Shown: positions 22,547 to 33,178 of the stretch, piece after piece
How the letters are laid out: every line of letters begins with the position of its first letter
Numbering within the stretch: the first letter of the stretch is position 1
Assembly: GCA_963921825.1 (NCBI GenBank)
Contig: OY997594.1
Span: forward strand, 66,821,675 to 66,885,674
Length of the DNA: 64,000 bases
Direction: 5' to 3'
Origin: Erodium maritimum
Taxonomy: Eukaryota > Streptophyta > Magnoliopsida > Geraniales > Geraniaceae
Notes under the pieces: model-generated
Databases searched by the model: none
Seen by the model: the letters and a program-made list of their open reading frames with translations, nothing else
What the model was told of the DNA's origin: nothing
Made by a program: the position numbers and the translations under genes

Positions 22547-23507
22547 GAGCAAGAACAACGGGCCGGCCCTGAGGCTCGTCCCGCGTTTTTGCGGGCCGCG
22601 GGATGCGGGCCGTCCCATTGTGGAACGGCTTTTACGCGTCCCGCAAAAACGCGGGTCGGGCCGCAGCCAGCGCCCCTCGTCCCGGAAACGCGGGCCGAGC
22701 CGAAGCCCGCGCCCTTCGTCCCCTGCCCGGCTGCCCTCCAATGGAAACGCGCCACGTGTCCTGCGTTAGAAAAAAAATTCCGACCGTTTGAAAACGGTAA
22801 TATTTTTTTTTAAATAAAATATACTACAACTTAAACCCTATAAATACCCCAACCTCATTTTTTTCACACCCATTCTCTGAATTCACTCTCTCATTCCCAC
22901 ATTCTACTATCTCATTTCCAAAATGTTCGACGATGATGTTCCGACATATGAGGAGATGGCAGCCCAATTCCCGACATATGAGGAGATGGCAGCTCAAATG
23001 CGAGTAGTTGAGCGACGAATCCGGCAGAGGTTTGAGAGGAGCATGTAGAGAGCAATACCAAGGATTGAGAGGGCCGCTCGTGGGAAACCAATGCGACGAG
23101 AGATTAACAGAGGTCGTGCTGAAGCCCACGACCAACTAATGAGGTACTATTTTGTCGATCAACCCATATATGGACCAGATATGTTTAGGCGTCGGTTCCG
23201 TATATGTAAACCATTTTTTCAAAGGATTATGGAAAAGGTCAAGGAACACGACAATTACTTCGTTCAGAAGCCCGACGCGGCCTCACGGTTGGGCTTATCA
23301 ACGGAAGAGAAGTGCAACGCCGCGATACATATGCTTGCGTATGGGTGCTCGGCCGATTCATTGGACGAAACTCTGCACATTGGGGTAAGCACCATACTTG
23401 AATGTTTACGTAAGTTTTGCAAAGCCATCATTGAGGTATTCGGCGCCGAGTACCAGCGTACACCCACACCGGCTGACATGAAGCGCTTACTCCGAGAAGG
23501 GTACAAC
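22547..23507 (+). mobile_element. Truncated PIF/Harbinger (5' half)
   Basis: Starts with the family TIR GAGCAAGAACAACGGG after TTA (22544-22546), then the GC-rich 5' region, a TATA box near 22848 and the start of the transposase. Similarity to the intact copy stops abruptly after codons for LLREGYN (~23507), where unrelated sequence begins. The 3' half and right TIR are missing. Confidence 0.8.
22923..23507 (+). pseudogene. Harbinger transposase, N-terminal half, broken
   Basis: ATG 22923 begins MFDDDVPTYEEMAAQFPTYEEMAAQM: two N-terminal repeats rather than three. An in-frame TAG at 23046-23048 is followed by the same frame (…MRREINRGRAEAHDQLM… to …ADMKRLLREGYN). The frame then leaves homology, so the whole DDE core (D, D, E) is lost. 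It cannot encode an active transposase. Confidence 0.85.
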
Positions 23508-24178
23508 AGTCTAACACTTCTAACTGTCAGTTTTTCGCTAGAGAAGGTAGGTTGAAGGCTAAAAATTAAATTGGTTCAGGCTAACACTTCCGACAGTCAG
23601 TTTTCTGCTACAAAAATCGGGAGCACCGAAAAATGTATCTGGTTCAAGGCCTATCGCGTCGGCTCCGGTCATACTAAAGACATCCACAATCATACAACCG
23701 GTTGCTGGCGGGTAGGTGCTGGCGGGGAGAATAAAAAATTATTTTTGTTGGTTTATAGTCAGATCTCACAGCCACTACCCTACAATGATAACCTTTTTTG
23801 TTGGCTTATAGTAACCCCTTTTGTTCACATTTTTGCTCCGAGCCGGCGATGAGTGTCGGCCTTGAGCTCCCAGCCAGCACTCTCCGCCAGCGACCTCCCA
23901 GCCAGCTCCTCGCCGGCGATTGCTCCCAGCCAGCACCTCCCTGCCCACGACTGTTGATGGCCTGACTCCTATTCCAAGTATTTTATTACTATATTGGGAA
24001 TTCAAAAGGTTCTGTACAGTAGTCTTTATTTATATACCGGGAACCAACGTTAATAAAGTACTATACTGGGAACTCAAAAGGTTCTGCATATCCAACTTAA
24101 TCGTTATAAAAGTAGGACGCTATGTGCAAGCCAAGTGCAAAAAATCCAAATACTAGTCTTTTGCTCAACTAAGAACCA
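23508..24178. other. Subterminal-repeat-like segment and promoter of next gene
   Basis: Bases 23508-23640 contain two copies, about 70 bp apart, of a unit like CTAACACTTC(T/C)(A/G)AC(T/A)GTCAGTTTT, reminiscent of subterminal repeats of CACTA elements; no CACTA end was found. Bases 23840-23945 have several repeats of CCCAGCCAGCACCTCC-type boxes around GCCGGCGA. The motif GGGAATTCAAAAGGTTC occurs at 23996-24012 and GGGAACTCAAAAGGTTC at 24068-24084, followed by TTATAAAAG (~24104) before the ATG at 24179. Confidence 0.4.
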
Positions 24179-24702
24179 ATGGCCACTATTAAAACTGAAC
24201 CCTCCCAGGCCTCCGTCGGTGATGACATTAAGGTCCTCATATGCGCCGCCGGGCAGTCCCCTCTCCCCGTCGTTCTCCGGGGCGATGCCCGCGTCACTAT
24301 TGAGAACAGCTCTGGGAAAGCTATTCTTGTCCAGGACAAGGAAGATCGACGAGAAGAAGCCAATGGGACAATTCAGGTCTCTACTCTATATTTTTATTTT
24401 GAAAGCGCGCCTTTTACTTCATTTATTTTAACTTTGAAAATGCTTCGCTAGTTGAAAATGTTTCAAATCCATCTATGCAGGTTTATGTCTATGATCTTTA
24501 TCGTATAAAGAAGTCGCCGGTTTACAAAGTGAAGCCTTCGGATAAAGTTTTAATGCTCAAGTATCTGATTGTTGAAAGAGAAGGGATTAAACCGCATCTT
24601 ATGCGTCTCTCCATGGATGGGGAAGGTCTTGACGATCTCCGTACTTTTTCGGATCATAAAATCCAAAATGACGATACCATTAAACTCTATGTTGATTTCT
24701 GA
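24179..24702 (+). CDS. Two-exon ubiquitin-like protein (139 aa predicted)
   Basis: Exon 1 is 24179-24376 and exon 2 is 24481-24702, joined in phase 0 across CAG^GTCTCT…ATGCAG^GTT. Exon 1 (MATIKTEPSQASVGDD…) is not a known domain; it contains VTIENSSGKAILV, shared with the copy at 28933. Exon 2 is a divergent ubiquitin fold: VYVYDLYRIKKSPVYKVKPS… EREGIKPHLMRL… DLRTFSDHKIQNDDTIKLYV, matching the ubiquitin order KEGIPP, QRLIF, GRTLADYNI, STLHL. It ends in DF, so there is no diglycine. The splice donor differs from the paralogue, whose donor (GTGAGA) reads ATGGGA here, so the model is uncertain at exon 1's end. Function is unknown; ubiquitin-like folds often mediate protein interactions. Its downstream flank carries an extra half exon (24693-24820). 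Confidence 0.6.
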
Positions 24703-24820
24703 AAGGGAATTGATTCGACCGGGCCATCTGTTTCTCTCCTGTGGGCGAAAACTTGATGATCTCCGTAGTTTTGAGGAACACAAAATCCGAAATAACGATG
24801 TCATTAAATTAACTAATTAG
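24693..24820 (+). pseudogene. Extra partial ubiquitin-like exon 2
   Basis: From GATTTCTGAAAGGGAATTGATTCGAC the sequence matches the middle of exon 2 of the copy at 28933 (GATTTCTCAAAGGGAATCGATTCAAC at ~29273). In a +1 frame it reads RKLDDLRSFEEHKIRNNDVIKLTN and then stops. The junction falls exactly at the stop region of the first unit, as if an unequal crossover joined the end of one exon 2 to the middle of another. Confidence 0.55.
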
Positions 24821-25448
24821 GTTAAGTACTTCATTTTTGAATCCTATAAGTTTTCTTTTGACTATTATGTAAGTCGTTCTCAAGTTCCGTGATTATGAAT
24901 AAAATGGTTTGCTGCTACTTTTTTTAATAAGAAAGAATTACATGGAAATCCTATTTTAATCTAATCTAATCCACCACCCAACACCCACCCTTACTCCCAA
25001 GTGAGTACAAACAATTTAAATTTTACATGTTTTGAAAGTAAAAGAATACTACAATCAATTTCTATGGTAAAATATGAAGATGGAACATTGGGAGAAATTA
25101 CATTTTATTATATCTATTTGGCGTATTTTTGTTTATCCCTGAGCCCATACTTTTCGTTCTTGTCTATGTACGTCTCAATATTGTTTATAATGGTTATAGT
25201 GTTACAAGAATAATGAACAAATTTGTTCTTTGTCTGTTCTTCTTTCGTGGTCAAGGATTATGTGTTTGTGGGACTCTACATTCTAGAAGAAGGAACTGCT
25301 TACAATAGAACGTTTCACTCATTACCTCATATGACATATCTGTCGTAATACCCTTTGTTTTGCATTGACCCACAAACTAATGAACTTTGACCATTTCTTG
25401 TTATTATCACCCTCAACGTCTGCTTTGTTGGATTTATTAGCCTCCATG
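24821..25448. other. Non-coding flank with one arm of a direct repeat
   Basis: An AT-rich 3' flank. Bases ~25173-25290 (GTCTCAATATTGTTTATAATGGTTATAGTGTTA…TTCTTTCGTGGTCA…) closely match 27436-27560. No gene is supported. Confidence 0.4.
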
Positions 25449-27430
25449 GCATTTCTTCAAGACAGTCTCTCATGATGCTCTCTTGAGGAGAATGAGGAGG
25501 TGGAGGTGTTGGTCCCGTACTTTCTAGTCAACCCCTCTGTTCTCGCGCGCCAGCAATTCGGGATGGTGGGTAAGTTATGGGCACCGAAATCTCCTAGGAA
25601 GGACGTCCTCCTCCGTATCGTCGCCATTGCTTGGAGGCGGTCCGTGGAAGGCCTGGTCATCAAAGATATCAGTCCAGGTATTTTCGGCTTGTACTTCAGG
25701 TTGGTTGAGGCTCAGTCTTAGGCTAGGGGAAAGAACCCTGGTGCTTCAACAGGCACCCTTTCTTGCTCGGAGATATGGATCCCTCGGCCCGGGAACTTCC
25801 TGTTTTGGACCGATTGTAGTTGTGGGTCCACGCCCGAGGTCTTATGCCTTTGGTTCGAACGAAAGCAACAGGGAGACGATTGGCGCGACACTAGGAGATT
25901 GGGTGAAAGTCCCCTAGATCAGTGGGGGGGGGTGTTGGGTAGGAGTTGTGAGGGTGTGGTTCTCGCATCTCATGGAACACCCTCTTAAACGTGGCTTCCT
26001 ATTGCGCTTCAAAGAGTTCCCGGACACCGTGAGGGTCAAGCTGACATATGCAAAGCTCCCAACGTTCTACTTCAAGTGTGGGAGGATCAGCCACATAGTT
26101 TGCGAGTGCAAGCTTGAGTTGCGAGGTACCCCTAGGTATGATACCTTTATCTTAGAGTATTAAAAGGACCGACAGGTGAAGCACTATGCAACGTAGGGGT
26201 GTCCAAAATTGGCCAGGAACCCAATCCACCCGGTCAATCCGGCTCACCCGGCTCCAGTGGGTTTGTCCCCATGGGTTACGGGGACGGGCCCGGGTTCAGA
26301 AATACCAAACCCGGAGTGAGCGATCCGGGTTGCGGATTCGTCACATGCTTTCCTACATAACCCGGACCACCCGAATATGGTACAAGTTCAATGCATAAGC
26401 TACACTCTTATAATTTTAATTACTTCTAAGTATAAAGATGAAGATATATTGTTTGAGATTTTGAAGATGATTACCAATTTTGTAATAGAACATGTCATAG
26501 TTTTGTGTTGAGTTGAACTCATCCTTTTTAATCATAATCTGTTTTGAGTCAACTTCAACTTCCCGTTTGTCGTTTTTAATCCTTGAACCTTTGATAAAAA
26601 TTTAATAGGGTAGAGAGTTTTTTCATAATTAAGAACTGACCAAATTGAGAGCTTCTAAGCACTATTTGATGACTTTTTAAGGGCTTTTGGATGATGAAAA
26701 AATATTTGAAAGTATACGTGCTACTACTTACGGTTAATTTGATCAATTGTTAACAAATTCGGATGGGTTGGTCCAATCCGGTGAACCGGCCCATAATCCG
26801 AACGAACGGGTTCAAAGGTGTCTTTTTGGGCATGGGGTCGGGAGCGGGTTAAAGTTTTTGAACCCGGTCACTACGGGTCGGTTCAAAAAATTAGCCACGG
26901 GGCGGGGACCCGGCCCATGGACACCCCTAATGCAACGAATTTGGAGGAGAATGTTTTGTCGGTCGTACCACCTGGGTTCGGGGCTTTATCCCCAAAAAAT
27001 TTATATAAGGGCGCCTCATCTCGAGTAAGGCGTCTGAGTGTGTCCTTGAGCATTGTATATAAGGATACAGGACCTCGGGCTAGCACTCAGGTCGAGAAGG
27101 TGGACCCAAGCTGGAAAAATTTAGTGCCCGACCAGCTCTCTAGTAGCATGGACACTGAATTTCAAGCGTCCATTCCACCTGGGCACATAGATAAAGATGG
27201 GGGCGATGATGAAGGAGTGAAGAGGGGTTCTACTAGTGAGCCCGGGATGATCAGGAAAGGGGTGGCAAGCAGCCTCGCCATGAGGGAAGTTAGTTTCCCC
27301 AGGATTCAAGGATTGGCTCCGGGATGGGTCCTTGGTTACAGCCTTGCCTCCTACAACTGATGCAGTCCTGGCTCGGGCACTTGAGCTGGACTTCCAGTTC
27401 CGTTTTCCAACCCCCACCTTTCCTTCATGC
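25449..27430 (+). pseudogene. LINE ORF1 debris (DUF4283/CCHC type), split by hAT element
   Basis: Scattered readings fit a plant L1 ORF1: VAIAWRRSVEGLVIKDI… (25500-25721), and at 25985-26160 RFKEFPDTVRVKLTYAKLPTFYFKCGRISHIVCEC, i.e. the strand before the knuckle and a CCHC knuckle whose first Cys is Phe. After the hAT insertion (26194-26929) the Ser/Gly/Asp-rich tail continues (26938-27360). Multiple stops and frameshifts are present. It was probably a 3'-truncated or recombined LINE. Confidence 0.5.
26194..26929. mobile_element. Non-autonomous hAT-type element, 736 bp
   Basis: Terminal inverted repeats TAGGGGTGTCCA (left) and its complement TGGACACCCCTA (right) are flanked by a perfect 8-bp duplication ATGCAACG (26186-26193 and 26930-26937), diagnostic of the hAT superfamily. 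The ends are rich in CCCGG/CCGGGT boxes and the core is AT-rich. There is no transposase reading, so it depends on one supplied elsewhere. Confidence 0.88.
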
Positions 27431-27631
27431 CTATGTGGGGTCTCAATACCGTCGATGATGATTATAGTGTTAAAAGAACTGAGAATAAATATGTTTTATG
27501 TTTCTTCTTCCTTAGTGGTCAGGGAATATGTTCCTTGTCGCACATCTATGTAATGGAATTCCGATTTAATAAAATTGCACATTTAAGTCAAAAAAAACAT
27601 TAGTGTGCGACTCGCGGTTCTGACTCACTAA
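27431..27631. other. Direct-repeat arm, A-tail and remnant of an outer Harbinger end
   Basis: Bases 27436-27560 repeat 25173-25290. CAAAAAAAAC near 27590 could be a retroelement tail. Bases 27600-27631 (TGTGCGACTCGCGGTTCTGACTCACTAA) look like the inner part of a Harbinger end whose outer part is at 28519-28565. Confidence 0.4.
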
Positions 27632-28515
27632 GAGCAGCTACAGTGGAACGAACCGAATATCGACCCGCGAACCGAACCGCATTTTTACGGTTTGCGTGTC
27701 ATGGGACGTGCCGTTGTGGCGCACATTTGTTGCGGCCCGCGACTCACGGCTCAGAAACACGGGTCGCGGGCCGTTCAATCCGTTTCACCGGCTCCGCCTA
27801 TCACTGCGTGACACGTGGCCATTTGAAGAAAAAAAATCCGGAAATCAACGGTAAATTGTTTGCTAAGGTCAAAGAATGTGCTCGGAAAGATATTGAACGA
27901 GCATTTGGAGTTCTTTAAGCACGACGACACATCATTTCCCGTCCCACTCGTCTTTTGAGCAAGTTTGTTATGACTGATATCATGCACACGTGTATCATTC
28001 TACACAACATGATTGTAGAGGATGAATGCGACCGGTGCGAATATGGAGATGACGAATTGTTGTTAGACCCCACTCCCGAAATGCCACAATGGACACCACC
28101 AGAGCGATGGCACCGAGAAGGCCCCTTGGCATACCAAGCACGCTTATTGAGCATATATGAGGTCGATTTGGAGCGCATTTCAATCCTAATGATAATTGAA
28201 GATATCTTCTTATATGCAACAATTGTGTACTTGACGTTAATTATCAGGGATGAATAAAATTTATTTTAAGTTATGTTGTTATTAATTATTATTTTCAAAT
28301 ACATTTCAATTTTATATAATGTTTAATGTTTTAATAAAAAATTTAATTAAATCAACAAAATATCTATTCAGCATACAGTCAGCATCCACTCACAATACGG
28401 TTCTTTATTCGGTTTATACCACTATAGAGCACAATATATTTTAAAGACTGCAAACCATAATTTTCTATAATCAACATACGGTTTGATCATCCGGTTTGAC
28501 CCATTGTACATGCTC
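27632..28515 (+). mobile_element. Internally deleted PIF/Harbinger, 884 bp
   Basis: The ends GAGCAGCTACAGTGG and inverted GAGCATGTACAATGG are flanked by TAA on both sides (27629-27631 and 28516-28518). It keeps the 5' subterminal region, jumps near 27845 into the last third of the transposase and keeps the AT-rich 3' region. It is a deletion derivative that could still be moved by a related transposase. Confidence 0.85.
27850..28257 (+). pseudogene. Harbinger transposase C-terminal fragment
   Basis: The reading LFAKVKECARKDIERAFGVL includes the catalytic Glu of the DDE triad, then TAA (27916-27918). The same frame continues IISRPTRLLSKFVMTDIMHTCIILHNMIVEDE… and EMPQWTPPERWHREGPLAYQ. It corresponds to residues ~337-435 of the intact copy; the first two catalytic Asp residues are deleted. 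Confidence 0.85.
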
Positions 28516-28518
28516 TAA

Positions 28519-28932
28519 ACATGAGTTACGGGTCGTGTATATGGATCGTATTGTTGTAGGTGTTCTAAGACTTTTTAAACCGACTTAATTTTTTTTTTAT
28601 ATTTAACTATTATCTATGAGATATCCCACAATAAATTCTTGGATCCGTTCGTGATAATCTATAGGAACTTGACTCTATAATGTAGACTTTCAACCAGTAA
28701 ACATAGTGCTCCATGCCCTTCCCAGTTCCCACTCACATTAAAACCTCTGACGACACGCCAAAGATTGATATCGATAATCGGACTGGGAACTCAAAAGGTT
28801 CTGCGTAACCAACGTTAATCATTACTGTTACTAAAGTACGACTACATGTATATAAATACAGGTTAAACTATAACCTCCGAAACAAGCCAACTGCAAAAAC
28901 CATTAACATAAATCCTGCTAAACTAAGAACCA
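28519..28932 (+). promoter_or_regulatory. Harbinger end remnant, then promoter of ubiquitin-like gene
   Basis: Bases 28519-28565 end in TTGTTGTAGGTGTTC|TAA, a Harbinger-like terminus. Further right, GGGAACTCAAAAGGTTC (28785-28801) and a TATA box (TATATAAATA, ~28849) precede the ATG at 28933. The leader shares AACTAAGAACCAATGGCCACT with the copy at 24179. Confidence 0.6.
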
Positions 28933-29406
28933 ATGGCCACTGTTAAAACTGAACCCGGCAATGCCTCCGGCGTCAACCCCGTCAAGGTCCTTATATCCGC
29001 CGTCGGCCCCCCTCTCCCCGTCGCGCTCCGTGTCGGAGGCGGTGGCCACGTCACTATTGAGAACAGCTCTGGGAAAACCATTCTTGTCGAGGTCAAGCCA
29101 GTGAGACAATTCAGGTTCGTTCTATACATTTTTTTTATTTCGAAAGCACACCTTATACTTAATTTATTCTCAAATCCATCCATGCAGGTGTATGTCTACA
29201 GTCTTTATCGTATAAAGAATTCACCGGTTTACAAGGTTAATCCTTCGGATAAAACTTTTATGTTCAAGTATCAGATTTCTCAAAGGGAATCGATTCAACG
29301 GCACGTTCAGCGTCTCTACATTGATGGCAAGCCCCTTAACGATCTCCTTAGTTTTGCGGATAACAACGTCCGAAATAACGATGTCATTACACTGTCTAGT
29401 TTTTAG
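28933..29406 (+). CDS. Two-exon ubiquitin-like protein, paralogue of 24179
   Basis: Exon 1 (28933-29100) and exon 2 (29188-29406) join in phase 0 if the strong donor CCA^GTGAGA is used with acceptor ATGCAG^GTG, giving about 128 residues. Without splicing the whole span is also one open frame of 157 codons. Exon 1 (MATVKTEPGNASG… VTIENSSGKTILVE) matches the copy at 24179. Exon 2 is a ubiquitin-like fold (VYVYSLYRIKNSPVYKVNPS… QRLYIDGKPLNDLLSFADNNVRNNDVITL) and ends SSF, with no diglycine. Its function is unknown. The promoter has the shared GGGAACTCAAAAGGTTC motif. This is the better preserved of the pair. Confidence 0.62.
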   Translation: MATVKTEPGNASGVNPVKVLISAVGPPLPVALRVGGGGHVTIENSSGKTILVEVKPVRQFRFVLYIFFISKAHLILNLFSNPSMQVYVYSLYRIKNSPVYKVNPSDKTFMFKYQISQRESIQRHVQRLYIDGKPLNDLLSFADNNVRNNDVITLSSF

Positions 29407-30548
29407 GTTTTAAGTATCTACTTTGAGAACCCATTGAAGTTTTCTTTTGGCTATTTTGTGTTTCCTTTCATGATTTGGAACAATCTATTGATATCTTGTT
29501 TTATGTATTGCGTATTGCTGACGTTATATATAGTCTCCTGCACTATTTACATATTTTTTTGGGGTATAAAACCATCAGAGAATGGGAATGTTAATTTGGA
29601 GTCATTGAAATGGAAGTGAGGATCAAAAGAGTAATGCATTGTGCATCAAATGAGTTGGCAAAACGACCATCACCACAAAATCTTTTGGTTGAGCTACCTA
29701 GAGTCCACCAGATCGAGCTCTGCACCCCCCGGTATTTAATTTTTTTTCATTTCTACAAAATCACTACAAATATGTAAGTATTGAGTGAGAACAACTTACT
29801 TCATTCAGGGATTTAGTGAAATTAATATTTTTTATATACTTGACAACAGTCTAAATTAAATAGATTAAAATTCAAGATCAAATTATATAATAGATAAATA
29901 TGATAGAACAGTGAATGTTTTTAAACAACTTGATTGGGATCTTGAGGTTCTCATTAAACTCCAAGTATTTGATTTAATAGCACCTCATCACTTTTTACCC
30001 TTTTATTTTAAACAAGTAATCGGAGAAGTGCATTATTGTAAATCGTAAACCTCACAAAGTAGGGCGTAAAAGCCTTAGGATCCAGAATATTGTCCGTGCA
30101 AACCGTAGTCAACCAAGCTCTCATGGATTCGTAAAAACAGTCTACTTTGGATCGTAAACATTACCTTAAAACATCATTTTACCAACATTTCAAAAGAACA
30201 AAACAGGAAAGAAAAAGTCCAACAACCGAAATGAAAAATATAACCCAAACCAAAGCAGAAATAATAGTAAACCAGGTAAAAGTAGAGTTCTCTAGTTGAT
30301 GCTTTTCCGAGACTTTCCAGCATCGATTGTCCCGAGTCTGTAGGTATAGGCCATTTTGAGACCGTCCCACCCCGCCGGGTCTCCTCATTGCTTCGAAGGA
30401 GGTTGTGACATCTCCGCCTGTGGAACCTGAGCCTCCTCCTCATCCCTCAGCTTGTGACCCAATGGAATCAGACATGTAAGCTCCAGAGCCTTCTTTATAC
30501 CAGTAGGCTTGGTATATTGTTGTCCAACCCTTCCTTTACCATTGGTCT
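29407..30548. other. 3' flank and retroelement-like remnant
   Basis: Bases 29407-29640 are the 3' flank of the ubiquitin-like gene (AGTTTTCTTTTGGCTATTTTGTG matches that of the other copy). Bases 29640-30170 show nothing recognisable. On the minus strand, ~30548 to 30400 reads …GIKKALELTCLIPLGHKLRDEEEAQVP… then stops, followed by T-rich sequence; this looks like the end of a LINE-type ORF and its 3' UTR cut by the Gypsy LTR, but the family is uncertain. Confidence 0.3.
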
Positions 30549-33129
30549 TGTCACGCCCCAAATCCGATTTTGACCGAACTCGAGACGTGACTTAAGATAA
30601 AATAATACTAAAGTAATAAAGGTAAATAAACAAGGTTCAAATGCAATATAGAGTTTCCAAAAGCACAATGAGTCAACAGCTCAATTAGAGTAGAAGTACA
30701 CGAGTCAAAACAGTAAAAGATGGAGTACGTCACTAGACCCTAGCTAAACCCTCGTCAGCTCCCCAACTCCGAGAGTCCTGCTAGTACTGCTCCCGATCAA
30801 CACCTGAAACACCACAAAGTAAGGGGGGTGAGCTTGCGCTCAGTAGGAAAAGTAGTTAAGGCTCTGAACCTCAGTTCATTACCACGGGTAACCGTCCAAT
30901 TAGGGCATACTAGTAAGACAACCATAAACAACGCCTTAGGTAATTCCCCGTTACCGATCATTTCCACAACCTTAACTGTACTTACAAAATGCACACAGCC
31001 AACCAATGAGAATAAAGCACACAGTAAGAAACACACAGATGTCGTATAACAACATAAGCCAACACCACCGGATGCACACAACCACTTATATCGTACTGGA
31101 CCACACATCATCAGTCCCGATATCTTCCTCATCACTAAGACGGAGGGTAACATCCTCGACCGGAAATCCCTCAGTCCAATGTCTTCCACGCACACAGACG
31201 TGGGCACTACTCCACATACGTACCGAACTGGTAATACCATTAGCCGGACGTCTTCCCGTCACACAGACTCGGGGCACTACTCGTAACACGTACAGGACCG
31301 GTACACACCTCGGTCAACATTGTCCCGGACTACGAGTCATCGGGGTACTGATCACGCTATCATTGGCCACGGTACCCTACACCAGAACTATCCCTCGGTG
31401 TAGGTACTACTCCGGCTACACCGTCTCTTGGAACATACAACCAGGGTATAACACACAACACAATCCACAGATGGTCTCGGTATACTCACCCGGTCATATC
31501 ACAACCAAGGGTTCACGTCATCAAATATGGCACACTTGCCCACACACAGTCACATCATGCAACACCGAGTAAAATCTTATTTAGACTCTCACACATCGAT
31601 TATAGCACACAACACGCAATCCTAGGGCTCGACATGGCCCATCTACCAGCACGACAATTCCCAAGAGAAAAAGCGAGTATAGCTAGTGAATCACATCCTA
31701 CATGTTACTAAGACTCGTCTGGTATTTAGTAATCCAAAAGAAGCTATTCTAGTGAATCACATCCTATATGCCAACTGGGACCTTTCCGGTTATTATTAAT
31801 TCCTAATAATGCATGCTAGTAACTTTCCATAATTAAAGCGGTATCCGCTACTTTCCCTACCTCAAGACGATAACAACAGCTGCGTCTCCTAGCTGCTGAC
31901 GTCATGGCCTAACTTCGGTCTTCTAGGGCGAAGTCTGCGAAGTCCAAGTCTGGGTTTTTAAACAGTTAAAACGTCCAATTAGTCACGGTAGCCCAAGTCC
32001 TTGGAAAGTCCTAAAACGTCCTTTAATTACCAATTTTAAGTCAAATAATTAAATTAATTAATTATTAAATTCTGCCCGACCCGGATCTGACCCAGATCCG
32101 GCCCGAATTCAGGCCCAACCTGAATCCAGACCCGGCCCGAACAAGGAACCGACCCGGGCCCAAGCCTGGCCCGGACCCGGCCCCAGACCCGACCCAAACC
32201 CGAGTCAGACCCGGTATGGACCCGAGTCAGAACCCAATCCAAAGATTTGGGCATGACCCAAGTCCGAACTTGGATCTGGCCCGAGCTCGAGTCCCGGCCC
32301 AAGACCATCCGTCCCAACCCTTCTCAGGCTCGATATCGAGCTGCATATAGCTCCGGCGAGGTCACGGTTCTCCGGACGTCGTCTATGGCGTCAAGGGCAC
32401 GCGAGGGGGGAGAAAAGAGGGCGGAGACGAGCGTCAGGTCGCTGGCGACGCCGTGGCCGTGGAGGCAATGGCAGAAGCATGGTCCCAACGTCCTCCCGCC
32501 TCACATCTGGAACTCCCGAGTTCGCCAGCGACGAAACCTCCTGAAATCGGATCAATCGAGCTCGTCTCGATGTGGTTTCAGGCAAAGAGAGGGCGTGGAA
32601 GAAGGAAATGAGCGAGAGGAAGCTCGATTCGAGCTCGGAGAGGATGAACCAGTAGTAAGTGTCCAGCGTCGTCTCGTTTCTCACACGGCGGGGCTTGGTT
32701 GAGCTCTAAAGTGAAGAAGAAGATGGAGGTGAGGGCAAGGTAGCAGGAGAAGATGAAGGAGGAGGAGGAGATCGAAGGAGATCAGAGAAGGAAAGACGGC
32801 GTCGTGGGTTCGTTCAGTTTCGCGAGAGAGAAGCTGCGCGAGGTTGAAGAAGCCTCGAAGCGCGTGCACAGAAATGGAACTCGAATGGTCGCATTCTTAG
32901 GGTTAGCTCTGAAGGGCTGGGCTTCGCGCGCTGATGGGCTCGGTCATCGCGTGCGGGCCTGGTGCATCTCAGATTGGGCCCAAGCTGGCCCAATCTCTAC
33001 TCAGTCCAATTTTTTACCTCTTTTCCTTTTTTTTGATTTTTCTTTTTCAAAAAAACTTGTTGCAAAAACCTACCCCATCATTCCAAATTGAAAATTATTA
33101 CCCTTTGAAAAACAAGGTGGTCTTTAAAA
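30549..33129 (-). repeat. Gypsy 3' LTR
   Basis: Plus-strand reading TGTCACGCCCCAAATCC… to …GGTGGTCTTTAAA. The end that should be …TTACA is mutated (rc TTTTAAAG vs TGTAAAAC in the copy at 53020). The PPT is adjacent. The LTR contains two ~90-bp repeated units of the type CACACAGAC…GGGCACTACTC (31190-31310) and a GACCCGG-rich tract (32070-32310). Confidence 0.72.
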
Positions 33130-33178
33130 TCTACCCCCTTAAAAAAATTTCGTCCTCGAAATTTAAAACGCACGTACC

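Noticed and set aside
23508-23700. A CACTA transposon end
   Set aside because: The ~70-bp spaced TTC.GAC.GTCAG repeats look like subterminal repeats, but no CACTA terminus or 3-bp duplication was found.
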